A stretch of DNA of 9,521 nt, taken from contig JAAXUM010000041.1 in assembly GCA_013336025.1 (NCBI GenBank), forward strand, positions 1 to 9,521, read 5' to 3'. This DNA is from Chlorobiaceae bacterium. Lineage in GTDB: Bacteria; Bacteroidota; Chlorobiia; Chlorobiales; Chlorobiaceae. Shown here one piece after another: positions 1-5,980 of the stretch (position 1 is its first letter; every line of letters begins with the position of its first letter). The notes beneath the pieces were generated by a model, which saw nothing but the letters and a program-made list of their open reading frames with translations, was not told the DNA's origin and did no database searches. A program made the translations under genes and the position numbers.

Positions 1-707
1 GTGAGGATATCACCACGCTTGCCGGCGAATTTCCGGACAAAAAGTTTGTATGCATTGATTATGTCCCAAAGCCGGGCGTCGTTATTCCCGGGAATTTGTC
101 AGGTATAGCGTTTGACGAGAAAAAAGGTTCGTTTCTTGCCGGAGCGCTTGCAGGACTTGTGACAAAAACAAAGACGGTTGGTTTTATCGGCGGTATGCAG
201 TCAGCTATTATCCGGAAGTTTGAGTCGGGATTCATTGACGGGGTCAAGTATGTCAATCCGGGCGCAACGGTTATTTCCGGTTACATAGGGATGACCGGAA
301 GTGCTTTTGCCAATCCGGTGAAAGGGAAGGAGCTGGCCATTGGCCAGTATGCCAGAGGAGCTGATATTATTTACCAGGCAGCCGGAGCAAGCGGACTTGG
401 CGTGATCGATGCCGCAAGGGAGTCGAAAAAGCTGGTGATCTGCACCGATCGGGATCAGGAGGCCGAAGCGCCAGGTTTTGTGCTGACCAGTATGATAAAG
501 TCTGTAGATAAAGCGCTTCTTAAAACAGTTGAAAATGTGCTTGACGGAAGTTTCAAGGGCGGATCCCTGACTGTTTTCGGTCTTGATGAGCGCTACACGG
601 ATTATGTTTATAACGACAAAAATTCATCACTGGTGGGTGCCGATGTCCATGACAGGGTTGAAGGTATCCGCAAGCAGCTTTTGAATGGTGATATTGTTCT
701 TAAGTAA
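1..707 (+). CDS. BMP/PnrA-family substrate-binding lipoprotein (5'-truncated by window edge)
   Basis: This is the C-terminal part of a basic membrane protein (BMP/Med/PnrA) family solute-binding protein, the extracytoplasmic component of an ABC importer. Characterised members bind purine nucleosides. The reading frame is open from base 3 and gives 234 residues; family members are usually about 320-360 aa, so the signal peptide, lipobox and first part of lobe 1 lie outside the window. Family marks are the 'FDEKKGSFLAGALAGL' segment near visible residue 40, 'VGFIGGM' after it, the 'GASGLGVIDAARE' motif in the middle, and 'TDRDQ' followed by 'VLTSMIKSVD'. Characterised PnrA proteins usually read 'VDSDQ' at that last site, so the ligand pocket may differ slightly. 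No permease or ATPase gene follows; partners, if any, must lie upstream. The ligand cannot be decided from this fragment. Confidence 0.9.
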   Translation, partial: EDITTLAGEFPDKKFVCIDYVPKPGVVIPGNLSGIAFDEKKGSFLAGALAGLVTKTKTVGFIGGMQSAIIRKFESGFIDGVKYVNPGATVISGYIGMTGSAFANPVKGKELAIGQYARGADIIYQAAGASGLGVIDAARESKKLVICTDRDQEAEAPGFVLTSMIKSVDKALLKTVENVLDGSFKGGSLTVFGLDERYTDYVYNDKNSSLVGADVHDRVEGIRKQLLNGDIVLK

Positions 708-726
708 GGCCTCCTTATGGCACCAC

Positions 727-744
727 ACCTGTTTTTGAACAGGT
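727..744 (+). terminator. Small hairpin after the BMP gene, possible terminator
   Basis: ACCTGTT and AACAGGT form a perfect 7-bp stem around a TTTG loop, 20 nt after the BMP stop codon. A second, weaker 5-bp hairpin (TAAGG/CCTTA, 705-717) overlaps the stop itself. No proper T-run follows either stem, so termination is only a possibility. The next gene on the same strand starts 34 nt downstream. Confidence 0.35.
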
Positions 745-778
745 TAATGACTCTTTCAATGTCTGAAGTTTATTATTT

Positions 779-1774
779 GTGATCAAGAAAATTCTTGTAA
801 CCGGTGGAACCGGGTTTATTGGATCGCGTCTTGTGCAGAAGCTTGCCGAAACTTCTGATGAGGTTCATGTGCTGGTCAGAAAAACATCTGATCTTTCCTC
901 ACTTTCCGAGGTTCTCGATCGAGTGAAACTGGTTTATGGTGATGTTACTGATCCGGAGTCTGTTACTCAGGCCATGCAGGGTATGGATCTTGTTTACCAT
1001 ACCGCCGGACTTACCTATATGGGTGATAAGAAGAACGCCCTCCTGAACAGAATCAATGTGGACGGTACGCGCAATATGCTCGCGGCAGCACTCTCCTCTG
1101 GTGTAACGCGCTTTGTTCATGTCAGTTCAATTACAGCCGTCGGCGTTGCTTTTGACCGCAAGCCGCTTAATGAAGCCTCCATATGGAACTTTGACCGCTT
1201 GAATCTCGAGTATGCCAGAACGAAGCGTCAGGCAGAAATCGATGTTGCTGAAGCTGTGAAAAAAGGGCTTGATTGCGTTATTGTTAATCCGGCATTTGTT
1301 TTTGGGGCTGGTGATATCAATTTTAATGCAGGCAGGCTCATAAAGGATGTCTATAACAGAAAGCTTCCGTTTTATCCGCTTGGAGGAGTCTGTGTTGTAG
1401 ATGTTGAAATTGTCGCCGAAACGATCATTGCAGCGATGCAGAAGGGAAGAACCGGTGAGCGCTATATTATCGGGGGTGACAACGTGTCCTACAAGGAACT
1501 GGCTGATACCATTTCTGACGTTACCGGCGTTCCAAAGGTTAATTTTCCTCTGCCGTTCTGGATGGCGAAACTCCTTAAGCAGTTTCTCTCTCTGAGAAAG
1601 AACAATAACGGCATTTCCAAGCTTTTTAATCTTTCGATGTTCAGGGTGGCTTCAGAGTTTCTTTACTACGATTCAAGCAAGGCTGTCCGCGAGCTCGGCA
1701 TGCGTACAGAGCCTCATGCAAACAGCATCAGGAGTGCCTTCGAATGGTATCGTGAGAGAGATTTGCTGCGTTGA
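779..1774 (+). CDS. NAD(P)-dependent epimerase/reductase, extended SDR (dihydroflavonol-4-reductase-like)
   Basis: A 331-aa extended short-chain dehydrogenase/reductase of the NAD-dependent epimerase / dihydroflavonol-4-reductase class, probably a cytoplasmic enzyme acting on a sugar nucleotide, hydroxy-ketone or sterol/hopanoid-like substrate. The N-terminal Rossmann glycine motif TGGTGFIG is at residues 8-15, the acidic 'GDVTD' turn at 54-58, the catalytic serine region 'HVSS' at 114-117, and the active-site pair Tyr145-x3-Lys149 in 'EYARTK'. 'NPAFVFGAGD' (170-179) and 'YIIGG' (229-233) are typical of the substrate-side half. Length is normal and the catalytic residues are intact. The start is GTG; no in-frame ATG precedes the Rossmann strand and the SD sequence is weak. 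It stands alone on this strand, 71 bp after the BMP gene and convergent with the methyltransferase. The substrate cannot be assigned; hopanoid-associated HpnA-type epimerases are one alternative. Confidence 0.88.
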   Translation: MIKKILVTGGTGFIGSRLVQKLAETSDEVHVLVRKTSDLSSLSEVLDRVKLVYGDVTDPESVTQAMQGMDLVYHTAGLTYMGDKKNALLNRINVDGTRNMLAAALSSGVTRFVHVSSITAVGVAFDRKPLNEASIWNFDRLNLEYARTKRQAEIDVAEAVKKGLDCVIVNPAFVFGAGDINFNAGRLIKDVYNRKLPFYPLGGVCVVDVEIVAETIIAAMQKGRTGERYIIGGDNVSYKELADTISDVTGVPKVNFPLPFWMAKLLKQFLSLRKNNNGISKLFNLSMFRVASEFLYYDSSKAVRELGMRTEPHANSIRSAFEWYRERDLLR

Positions 1775-1776
1775 AA

Positions 1777-1812
1777 AAAGCCTTTTCCCGCTGATCGCAG
1801 ACTCAAGGCTTT
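1777..1812 (-). terminator. Rho-independent terminator of the methyltransferase, possibly bidirectional
   Basis: AAAGCCTT (1777-1784) and AAGGCTTT (1805-1812) form a perfect 8-bp stem with a 20-nt loop. Read on the - strand, the stem is followed at once by a run of six T, as expected for an intrinsic terminator of the methyltransferase transcript. One arm lies inside the last codons and stop of the methyltransferase gene; the other begins 3 nt after the stop of the convergent SDR gene. On the + strand only TTT follows, so termination there would be weaker. Confidence 0.6.
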
Positions 1813-2594
1813 CGGGCAAAAAGGATCATGCGCCCGGAATCTTTTTCGTTAAAGGGTTCTCCCTCATAGCTTCCGGCAATACAGGTTACCACAAAACCTT
1901 CCTCTTCAAGCATTGCCGAAATTTCCTCTTTCTGGTAAAGCCTGACAGATTCGGTAAAGGTTATTGCCTCCTGCTCCTTTGAAGAAATGGTGATGGTTTT
2001 TTTGATATGTCTTCCTTGCAGTTCTCTTGTTTCATGCACGGAGAGTGCTCCTGAGGTTCGACGTGATTCCGCGACAAGAGTTCTTCGAAGATGAACCGGA
2101 TTTATCAGATCAAGCACATACCAGCCATTACTCACAAGAGCACCGAAGGCATTGCGAACGACGAGTCGATCGTCATCAATAGTGGAAAAATAGCCGAAAC
2201 TCGTAAAAAGCTGAATGACCATATCATATGATGCGCTTGCCGGAATGTTGCGCATGTCAGAGCAGGAGAAATTCAGTTCGAGACCGGAAGCTTCCGCTTC
2301 GTTTTTTGCCTCTTCGAGCAGAAAGGGAGAAAGATCGTTACCAGTAACCAGATAGCCTGATCGGGCGAGTTCGATTGCGTGGCGACCGGCCCCGCAGGCT
2401 ATATCAAGTATTCTGATGTTATCCTGTTTTTTCTTGTCAAGTCCCGTCAAAGAAAGAATCGTTCGAACACAGTTTTTCGCCTCTTCGCTGTTCCTGTGAC
2501 GATAGACTTCAAGATAGAACGGGTGGTTAAACCACTCTTCGAACCACTGCTTTTGACCGCTGTCGCCTGAAACGCCGTGGCTGCTGTTACTCAT
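1803..2594 (-). CDS. Class I SAM-dependent methyltransferase
   Basis: A 263-aa class I (Rossmann-fold) S-adenosylmethionine-dependent methyltransferase, cytoplasmic, substrate unknown. Motif I is 'ILDIACGAGRH' at residues 62-72, which contacts SAM. The post-I acidic loop is 'GNDLSP' at 85-90 (Asp87 probably binds the ribose), and 'CSDMRNIP' at 111-118 is the motif that usually contacts the adenine. A hydrophobic strand 'YDMVIQLFTSFGY' (123-135) follows as motif II. The N-terminal 'WFEEWFNHPFYLEVYRHR' (17-34) is typical of a family of free-standing small-molecule methyltransferases in Bacteroidota/Chlorobiota. The ATG start has no visible SD, but no other Met occurs before residue 114, which is beyond motif I. 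It lies 88 bp downstream of the small basic protein gene on the same strand and may be co-transcribed with it. Its 3' end holds one arm of a terminator. Confidence 0.88.
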   Translation of the reverse strand: MSNSSHGVSGDSGQKQWFEEWFNHPFYLEVYRHRNSEEAKNCVRTILSLTGLDKKKQDNIRILDIACGAGRHAIELARSGYLVTGNDLSPFLLEEAKNEAEASGLELNFSCSDMRNIPASASYDMVIQLFTSFGYFSTIDDDRLVVRNAFGALVSNGWYVLDLINPVHLRRTLVAESRRTSGALSVHETRELQGRHIKKTITISSKEQEAITFTESVRLYQKEEISAMLEEEGFVVTCIAGSYEGEPFNEKDSGRMILFARKP

Positions 2595-2633
2595 TTGATG
2601 AAGGGGAGAAGGGTGGAGTGTTTTCCTGTTGTC

Positions 2634-2661
2634 TCCCGGAGTATTCGATGAAACCCCGGGA
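2634..2661 (-). other. GC-rich hairpin between the small protein gene and the methyltransferase
   Basis: TCCCGG (2634-2639) and CCGGGA (2656-2661) are perfect inverted repeats, extendable by two more pairs across a 1-nt bulge, with a 16-nt loop. The hairpin lies just after the stop of the 64-aa gene and before the methyltransferase start. There is no T-run, so it may be an RNA processing or attenuation structure, or chance. Confidence 0.3.
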
Positions 2662-2682
2662 AGATGAAGATGGTCTGGCGCC

Positions 2683-2877
2683 TTATTTTGCTGAATCGCT
2701 TATGGCTTTTGAGAGAACGGTCTGCTCGTTTTCACCATTGGGTATGCGGACGTTCTTCTCAACGAATTTCCACGCATTGCTTTTTTGTGATTTCACTGAA
2801 AAAACAAGCTTGGCCATTTTGAAATCACTGCCGCCTGATTTTTTGCCTTTATCTCCGAATGTTTGTTTTTTTGCCAT
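2683..2877 (-). CDS. Small conserved-looking basic protein (64 aa), possibly DUF4295-like
   Basis: A 64-aa lysine-rich, cysteine-free soluble protein with no signal peptide or membrane segment. The N-terminus (MAKKQ, then GDKGKKSGG) is basic and flexible. The middle (residues 20-45) is a run of alternating hydrophobic and basic residues, 'KMAKLVFSVKSQKSNAWKF', followed by 'VEKNVRIP' and a short helical tail. It is judged real because GGAG sits 8 nt before the ATG, a better ribosome binding site than most in this window, and because the opposing frame lacks family features. The layout 'MAKK...K-hydrophobic-VKSxKSxxWxFVE' recalls DUF4295, a roughly 50-aa protein of Bacteroidota reported as a ribosome component; this is a resemblance from memory, not an established match. 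No function is claimed. It precedes the methyltransferase gene on the same strand. Confidence 0.7.
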   Translation of the reverse strand: MAKKQTFGDKGKKSGGSDFKMAKLVFSVKSQKSNAWKFVEKNVRIPNGENEQTVLSKAISDSAK

Positions 2878-2921
2878 GACGTCTACTCCGGTTCTTGTTG
2901 TTGATTTGCTTTTCCCGAAAA

Positions 2922-2941
2922 GGTCTCTCTATAGAGGTACC
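2922..2941. promoter_or_regulatory. Imperfect 20-bp palindrome upstream of the small protein gene
   Basis: CTCTATAGAG (2927-2936) is a perfect 10-bp palindrome flanked by GGT and ACC arms, giving GGT-CT-CTCTATAGAG-GT-ACC. It lies 45-64 bp upstream of the start of the 64-aa gene, where an operator would be expected. On the - strand it includes a TATAGA that could act as a -10 box, but I find no good -35 partner. Confidence 0.35.
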
Positions 2942-2963
2942 CTTAATTCTGTTCTGCCGTAAC

Positions 2964-2993
2964 TGAAAAATCTGTCATTACATAGATTTTTCA
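2964..2993. promoter_or_regulatory. Perfect 10-bp AT-rich inverted repeat downstream of pyrC
   Basis: TGAAAAATCT (2964-2973) and AGATTTTTCA (2984-2993) are exact inverted complements separated by 10 nt. The site lies about 63 nt after the pyrC stop codon and 87 nt before the start of the next gene on the same strand. It may be the pyrC transcript end, though no T-run follows the stem, or a protein-binding operator for the small gene. Confidence 0.45.
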
Positions 2994-3055
2994 CGGATCC
3001 TCTTTGCTCCGAAAAAGATAAAGAATGTACGCAATAAACTTTCGATTAACAACTT

Positions 3056-4396
3056 TTACGCGCCAAAATGCTCTTTCGAAGTTACGCTTTCATGAAACAT
3101 CCCTTTGTGATAAATACCAATCGCCCTGCCTTTGAGTTTGCGGCCAAGAAAGGGGGTATTTGCTGATTTTGATCTGATGGCATCAGCGGTAAGCGTCCAC
3201 TCCTCCTCCGGATCAATAATGGTGAAATTGGCCTGTTCTCCCCTGGAAAACAGCAGCGGATCAAGATGCAGAATTTTTCGGGGGTTAACTGACAGCAGTT
3301 CTATCGCTCTTGAGAGCGTTATGATTCCCGGTTCAACAAGTTCGCTTATGGTAAGTCCTAAAGCGGTTTCGAGGCCGATAATGCCGAATGCGGCCTGATC
3401 GGGCGGGCACTCTTTTTCATGCGGTGCATGGGGTGCGTGATCGGTGGCAATGGCATCAATCGTTCCGTCAGCAATTGCTTCAAGAATGGCCGCCCTGTTC
3501 TCTTTTGAGGGGAGGGGGGGTTTCATGATGAAATTGCCTTTTGACGGTGCATGGAAAAGATCTTCATCAGTAAGGGTGAAATGGTGAGGGGTGACCTCGC
3601 AAGTAACCATGAAGCCTTCAGCTTTAGCCTGCCGGACAAGGTCAAGTGACGCTTTGGTGCTGATGTGTGCAACGTGGTATCTCGGTTTGTTTTCCGGATC
3701 GTGCAGCTCGTGCTTTTCGAGATAGCGGATCAGGTGAATATCCCGGCAGAGCATGACCGCTTCAGATACGTCGGGTATGCCTTTAAGCCCGAGTTTCGTT
3801 GAAAACACCCCTTCATTCATGACTGCGCCGTCTGTCATGGATCTGTCTTCACAATGCTGAATGACAAGCAGATCGAAATTCGATGCGTACTGGAAGACAA
3901 GCCGCATATTCTGACTGTTCTGAATCGCCGTTCCGTCATCAGAAACCGCTTTTACCCCGTAGGAGCTGAATTTTCCATATGGCGCCAGCTGTTCTCCCTT
4001 GCTTCCTTCAGTCATTGCGCCGATAACCTCAAGATCAACCGGTAACTGCTGTGCGTTATGGCGTATGTAAGCCACGCCGAGCGGGCTGTCGATCACCGGC
4101 TTTGTGTTCGGCATGAGAGCAACACCGGTAAATCCACCGGCAACTGCGGCTTGAGATCCGCTCTCAAGGGTTTCCTTGTACTCCTGGCCCGGTTCACGGA
4201 AATGACAGTGCATATCGAAAAGTCCCGGCACAAGCAGTTTTCCCTGAAGATCGATCACCCTGTCTTCAGGACTTTTTCCACACTCGCCTTCAGTAATTTC
4301 TTCAATGTATCCGTCAACTGACACCTTGATTGATCCGATAAGATCAAGGTTGCTCTGTGGATTGATAATTCGGGCGTTTTGAAAAATAGTGCTCAT
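3056..4396 (-). CDS. pyrC: Dihydroorotase
   Basis: Dihydroorotase, the zinc amidohydrolase that cyclises N-carbamoyl-L-aspartate to dihydroorotate in de novo pyrimidine synthesis; cytoplasmic. At 446 aa it fits the longer class (about 420-450 aa), not the roughly 345-aa E. coli type. Metal and substrate ligands are all visible: His63-x-His65 in 'DMHCHFREPG' with Arg67 for the carboxylate, 'MPNT' at 95-98, Asp153 in 'SDDG' (bridging position of this class), His181 in 'QHCED', His244 in 'AHIS', and catalytic Asp319 in 'ATDHAPH'. The C-terminal strand segment (about 380-432) completes the small beta domain. The enzyme looks complete and active. The start ATG lacks an SD, but the protein begins as family members do. 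The gene lies 36 bp after the FAH-family gene on the same strand, so they are probably co-transcribed. No aspartate transcarbamoylase gene is adjacent. Confidence 0.96.
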   Translation of the reverse strand: MSTIFQNARIINPQSNLDLIGSIKVSVDGYIEEITEGECGKSPEDRVIDLQGKLLVPGLFDMHCHFREPGQEYKETLESGSQAAVAGGFTGVALMPNTKPVIDSPLGVAYIRHNAQQLPVDLEVIGAMTEGSKGEQLAPYGKFSSYGVKAVSDDGTAIQNSQNMRLVFQYASNFDLLVIQHCEDRSMTDGAVMNEGVFSTKLGLKGIPDVSEAVMLCRDIHLIRYLEKHELHDPENKPRYHVAHISTKASLDLVRQAKAEGFMVTCEVTPHHFTLTDEDLFHAPSKGNFIMKPPLPSKENRAAILEAIADGTIDAIATDHAPHAPHEKECPPDQAAFGIIGLETALGLTISELVEPGIITLSRAIELLSVNPRKILHLDPLLFSRGEQANFTIIDPEEEWTLTADAIRSKSANTPFLGRKLKGRAIGIYHKGMFHESVTSKEHFGA

Positions 4397-4432
4397 GATA
4401 TGAATAAATATTTAATGATTTCAAGCATGCTT

Positions 4433-5152
4433 TTATACGACACATGCTTTAAGGGTGAGCAATGGGGTATCGGAATCCGGCAAACTCTCTGTATGGAAAA
4501 GGGTTGCTTTAAGATGATCTCCAGGTACTACACGGCCAACTCCTGACGGCGTTCCGGTGAAAATGAGATCCCCGCGGCGGAGACCGTAAAGATACGATAA
4601 ATAATGGACAAGATAGATCGGTGAAAAGATCATTGAAGCGGTTGATCCATGCTGAACCTTCTTTCCGTTGTGTTCAAGAATAAACTCGAAATCCTGCCAG
4701 TTTTCGGCTTCTGCACGGGGAATGATCTCTGAAATCAGAGCGCTGTTTCTGAACCCTTTGCTTTTCAGCCATGGGTTCCCCTCTTTTTTTGCAGCAAGCT
4801 GCACATCCCGGAGTGTCATGTCAAGTCCTATCCCGTAGCCCTTGATGGCCTGCAATGCCTCATGGAGAGAGCAGTTTTCGCAATTCCTGCCGATAAGCAG
4901 TACCAGTTCCGCTTCGTAATGCAGATTGTTCGAAAGACGCTTGCCGTTGAAGGATGGAATACCTGTGATGCCGTCGGTTGAAATTGCCGATGGCGGTTTG
5001 AGAAAAATAACCGGTTCTTCATCCGGAACCGGAATCTCGTCTATTGTCGAGTCGTCCCAGAGCAGCATCTCCCGGGCATGTTCAGGGTAGTTTTTAGCGA
5101 CACAGTAAACGGCACCTGACGTAATCGATGACGGATCAATATATTGTATCAT
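4433..5152 (-). CDS. FAH-family hydrolase (acylpyruvase / FAHD1-like)
   Basis: A 239-aa protein of the fumarylacetoacetate hydrolase superfamily, short single-domain type. Characterised relatives hydrolyse acylpyruvates, decarboxylate or tautomerise oxaloacetate, or act in aromatic catabolism, using Mg or Mn in the cytosol. The N-terminal 'CVAKNYPEHAREM' (17-29) matches the FAHD1/YcgM signature. The metal ligands are Glu80 and Glu82 in 'HYEAE' and Asp111 in 'GLDMTLRD'; Lys130 in 'WLKSKGF' is the usual lysine, and 'FTGTPSGVG' (198-206) is the family loop. No aromatic degradation genes are nearby, so an oxaloacetate or acylpyruvate housekeeping role is more likely than catabolism. That is inference. 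It is the first gene of a unit with pyrC, shares a divergent control region with the folate cyclo-ligase gene, and has no SD before its ATG. Confidence 0.9.
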   Translation of the reverse strand: MIQYIDPSSITSGAVYCVAKNYPEHAREMLLWDDSTIDEIPVPDEEPVIFLKPPSAISTDGITGIPSFNGKRLSNNLHYEAELVLLIGRNCENCSLHEALQAIKGYGIGLDMTLRDVQLAAKKEGNPWLKSKGFRNSALISEIIPRAEAENWQDFEFILEHNGKKVQHGSTASMIFSPIYLVHYLSYLYGLRRGDLIFTGTPSGVGRVVPGDHLKATLFHTESLPDSDTPLLTLKACVV

Positions 5153-5157
5153 AGGGA

Positions 5158-5225
5158 GCGGGATTGGTTGATTATTATGTTACATCAATGTAAAATCATT
5201 TGTTTTTATGTCCAACCATTCCCGC
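5158..5225. promoter_or_regulatory. Nested inverted repeats in the divergent FAH / cyclo-ligase control region
   Basis: The outer arms GCGGGATTGGTTG (5158-5170) and CAACCATTCCCGC (5213-5225) are inverted complements at 12 of 13 positions, 42 nt apart. Inside them lies a second dyad, TTACAT-CA-ATGTAA (5180-5193), with perfect 6-bp half-sites. The inner dyad covers the candidate -10 box of the FAH promoter, and the right outer arm begins in its -35 box. This arrangement would suit one or more dimeric repressors, or a long hairpin in the RNA. The whole 162-bp gap (5153-5314) is otherwise AT-rich and holds no convincing gene. Confidence 0.55.
5187..5214 (-). promoter_or_regulatory. Candidate sigma-70-type promoter for the FAH-pyrC unit
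   Basis: On the - strand, TGGACA (5209-5214) is separated by 16 bp from TACATT (5187-5192), giving a plausible -35/-10 pair. Transcription would start about 28 nt before the FAH-gene ATG. Both boxes are covered by inverted repeats (see the dyads entry), which suggests control. The match to consensus is partial and untested. Confidence 0.4.
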
Positions 5226-5314
5226 TTGTCTATTACTTCGCAAGGATAATAAAGCTTTTAGTTTTATATCTTATTTTAAAGTGCATTGTTTTACTTAACA
5301 AGTGTTATTCATTC

Positions 5315-5974
5315 ATGCCGTCCAGAGCAATATCCGGCAAACATGAACATGGTACTCCGGTGATCCCGACTGGTCGGAGTGAGATCATCCGTGCTGAAAA
5401 GCGAATCTTGAGAAAAAAAGTTATAGCCGAACGGCTTCTTCTCAGTGAAGGTGACTGGCTTCAAAAAAGCAGGGAAATTGCCGATGCGGTACAACGGATC
5501 CCGGAGTTTCCGCTTTTCAGACATGTTCTCGGATATCTGCCTCTTGCTGATCGCAGGGAGGTGGATACCTCGGAGCTTTTCGCTTTGCTGATCCGGCAAG
5601 GAAAAGAGCTTTCGATACCGGTGACAGCAGGTTGTGAACTGGTAACGGCAGCTTATCGTAACGGCGAACCGGTTAGAACAGGTGAGTTCGGTCAATGTGA
5701 ACCTCTCGCACCTGTGATGAGTGATGAACGTACACTTGATGCCGTGCTTGTACCGGTGGTTGCCGCTGACCTTCGCGGATACAGGCTTGGATACGGCAAA
5801 GGATTTTATGACCGGTTTTTCTCTCGCCTTTCTGCCGCAGGTTGTCACCCCCTGCGAATTGGCCTTGCCTTTTACTTGCAGGTTCTGCCGAAGATACCGG
5901 TTGATCCCTGGGATCAGCCTCTTGACTATATCGTTCATGAACAGGGAGTTTTTCAATACAACAATTGTCATTGA
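5315..5974 (+). CDS. 5-formyltetrahydrofolate cyclo-ligase
   Basis: 5,10-methenyltetrahydrofolate synthetase (YgfA/FTHFS family), which uses ATP to convert 5-formyl-THF to 5,10-methenyl-THF and so returns the storage or inhibitory folate to the one-carbon pool. The chosen start gives 219 aa (family about 180-205). The basic N-terminal helix 'EKRILRKKVIAER' is at 29-41, 'GYLPLADRREVDT' at 73-85, and the ATP/phosphate-binding signature 'GYRLGYGKGFYDR' at 155-167, a variant of RLGxGGGYYD. The reading frame is open a further 57 codons upstream, but that stretch crosses the divergent promoter, has AT-rich non-coding composition and lacks family similarity. ATG 5315 is therefore preferred; GTG 5360 (204 aa) is a fair alternative. 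Neither has a strong SD. It is the first gene of the unit continuing with ppk1 6 nt later. Confidence 0.9.
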   Translation: MPSRAISGKHEHGTPVIPTGRSEIIRAEKRILRKKVIAERLLLSEGDWLQKSREIADAVQRIPEFPLFRHVLGYLPLADRREVDTSELFALLIRQGKELSIPVTAGCELVTAAYRNGEPVRTGEFGQCEPLAPVMSDERTLDAVLVPVVAADLRGYRLGYGKGFYDRFFSRLSAAGCHPLRIGLAFYLQVLPKIPVDPWDQPLDYIVHEQGVFQYNNCH

Positions 5975-5980
5975 TGTTAT

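Noticed and set aside
2618..2962. A 114-codon + strand frame opposite the 64-aa protein gene
   Set aside because: It has no recognisable motif and its composition is that of a shadow. The - strand gene has a proper ribosome binding site and a plausible protein.
4423..4432. Perfect 10-bp palindrome AAGCATGCTT between the FAH gene and pyrC
   Set aside because: It is short, with no extension or second copy nearby; a palindrome of this size is expected by chance in a window this long.
5144..5314. In-frame upstream extension of the cyclo-ligase encoding a hydrophobic, membrane-like stretch
   Set aside because: It overlaps the FAH start codon and the divergent control region, and it comes from T-rich non-coding DNA. 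The family has no membrane anchor there.
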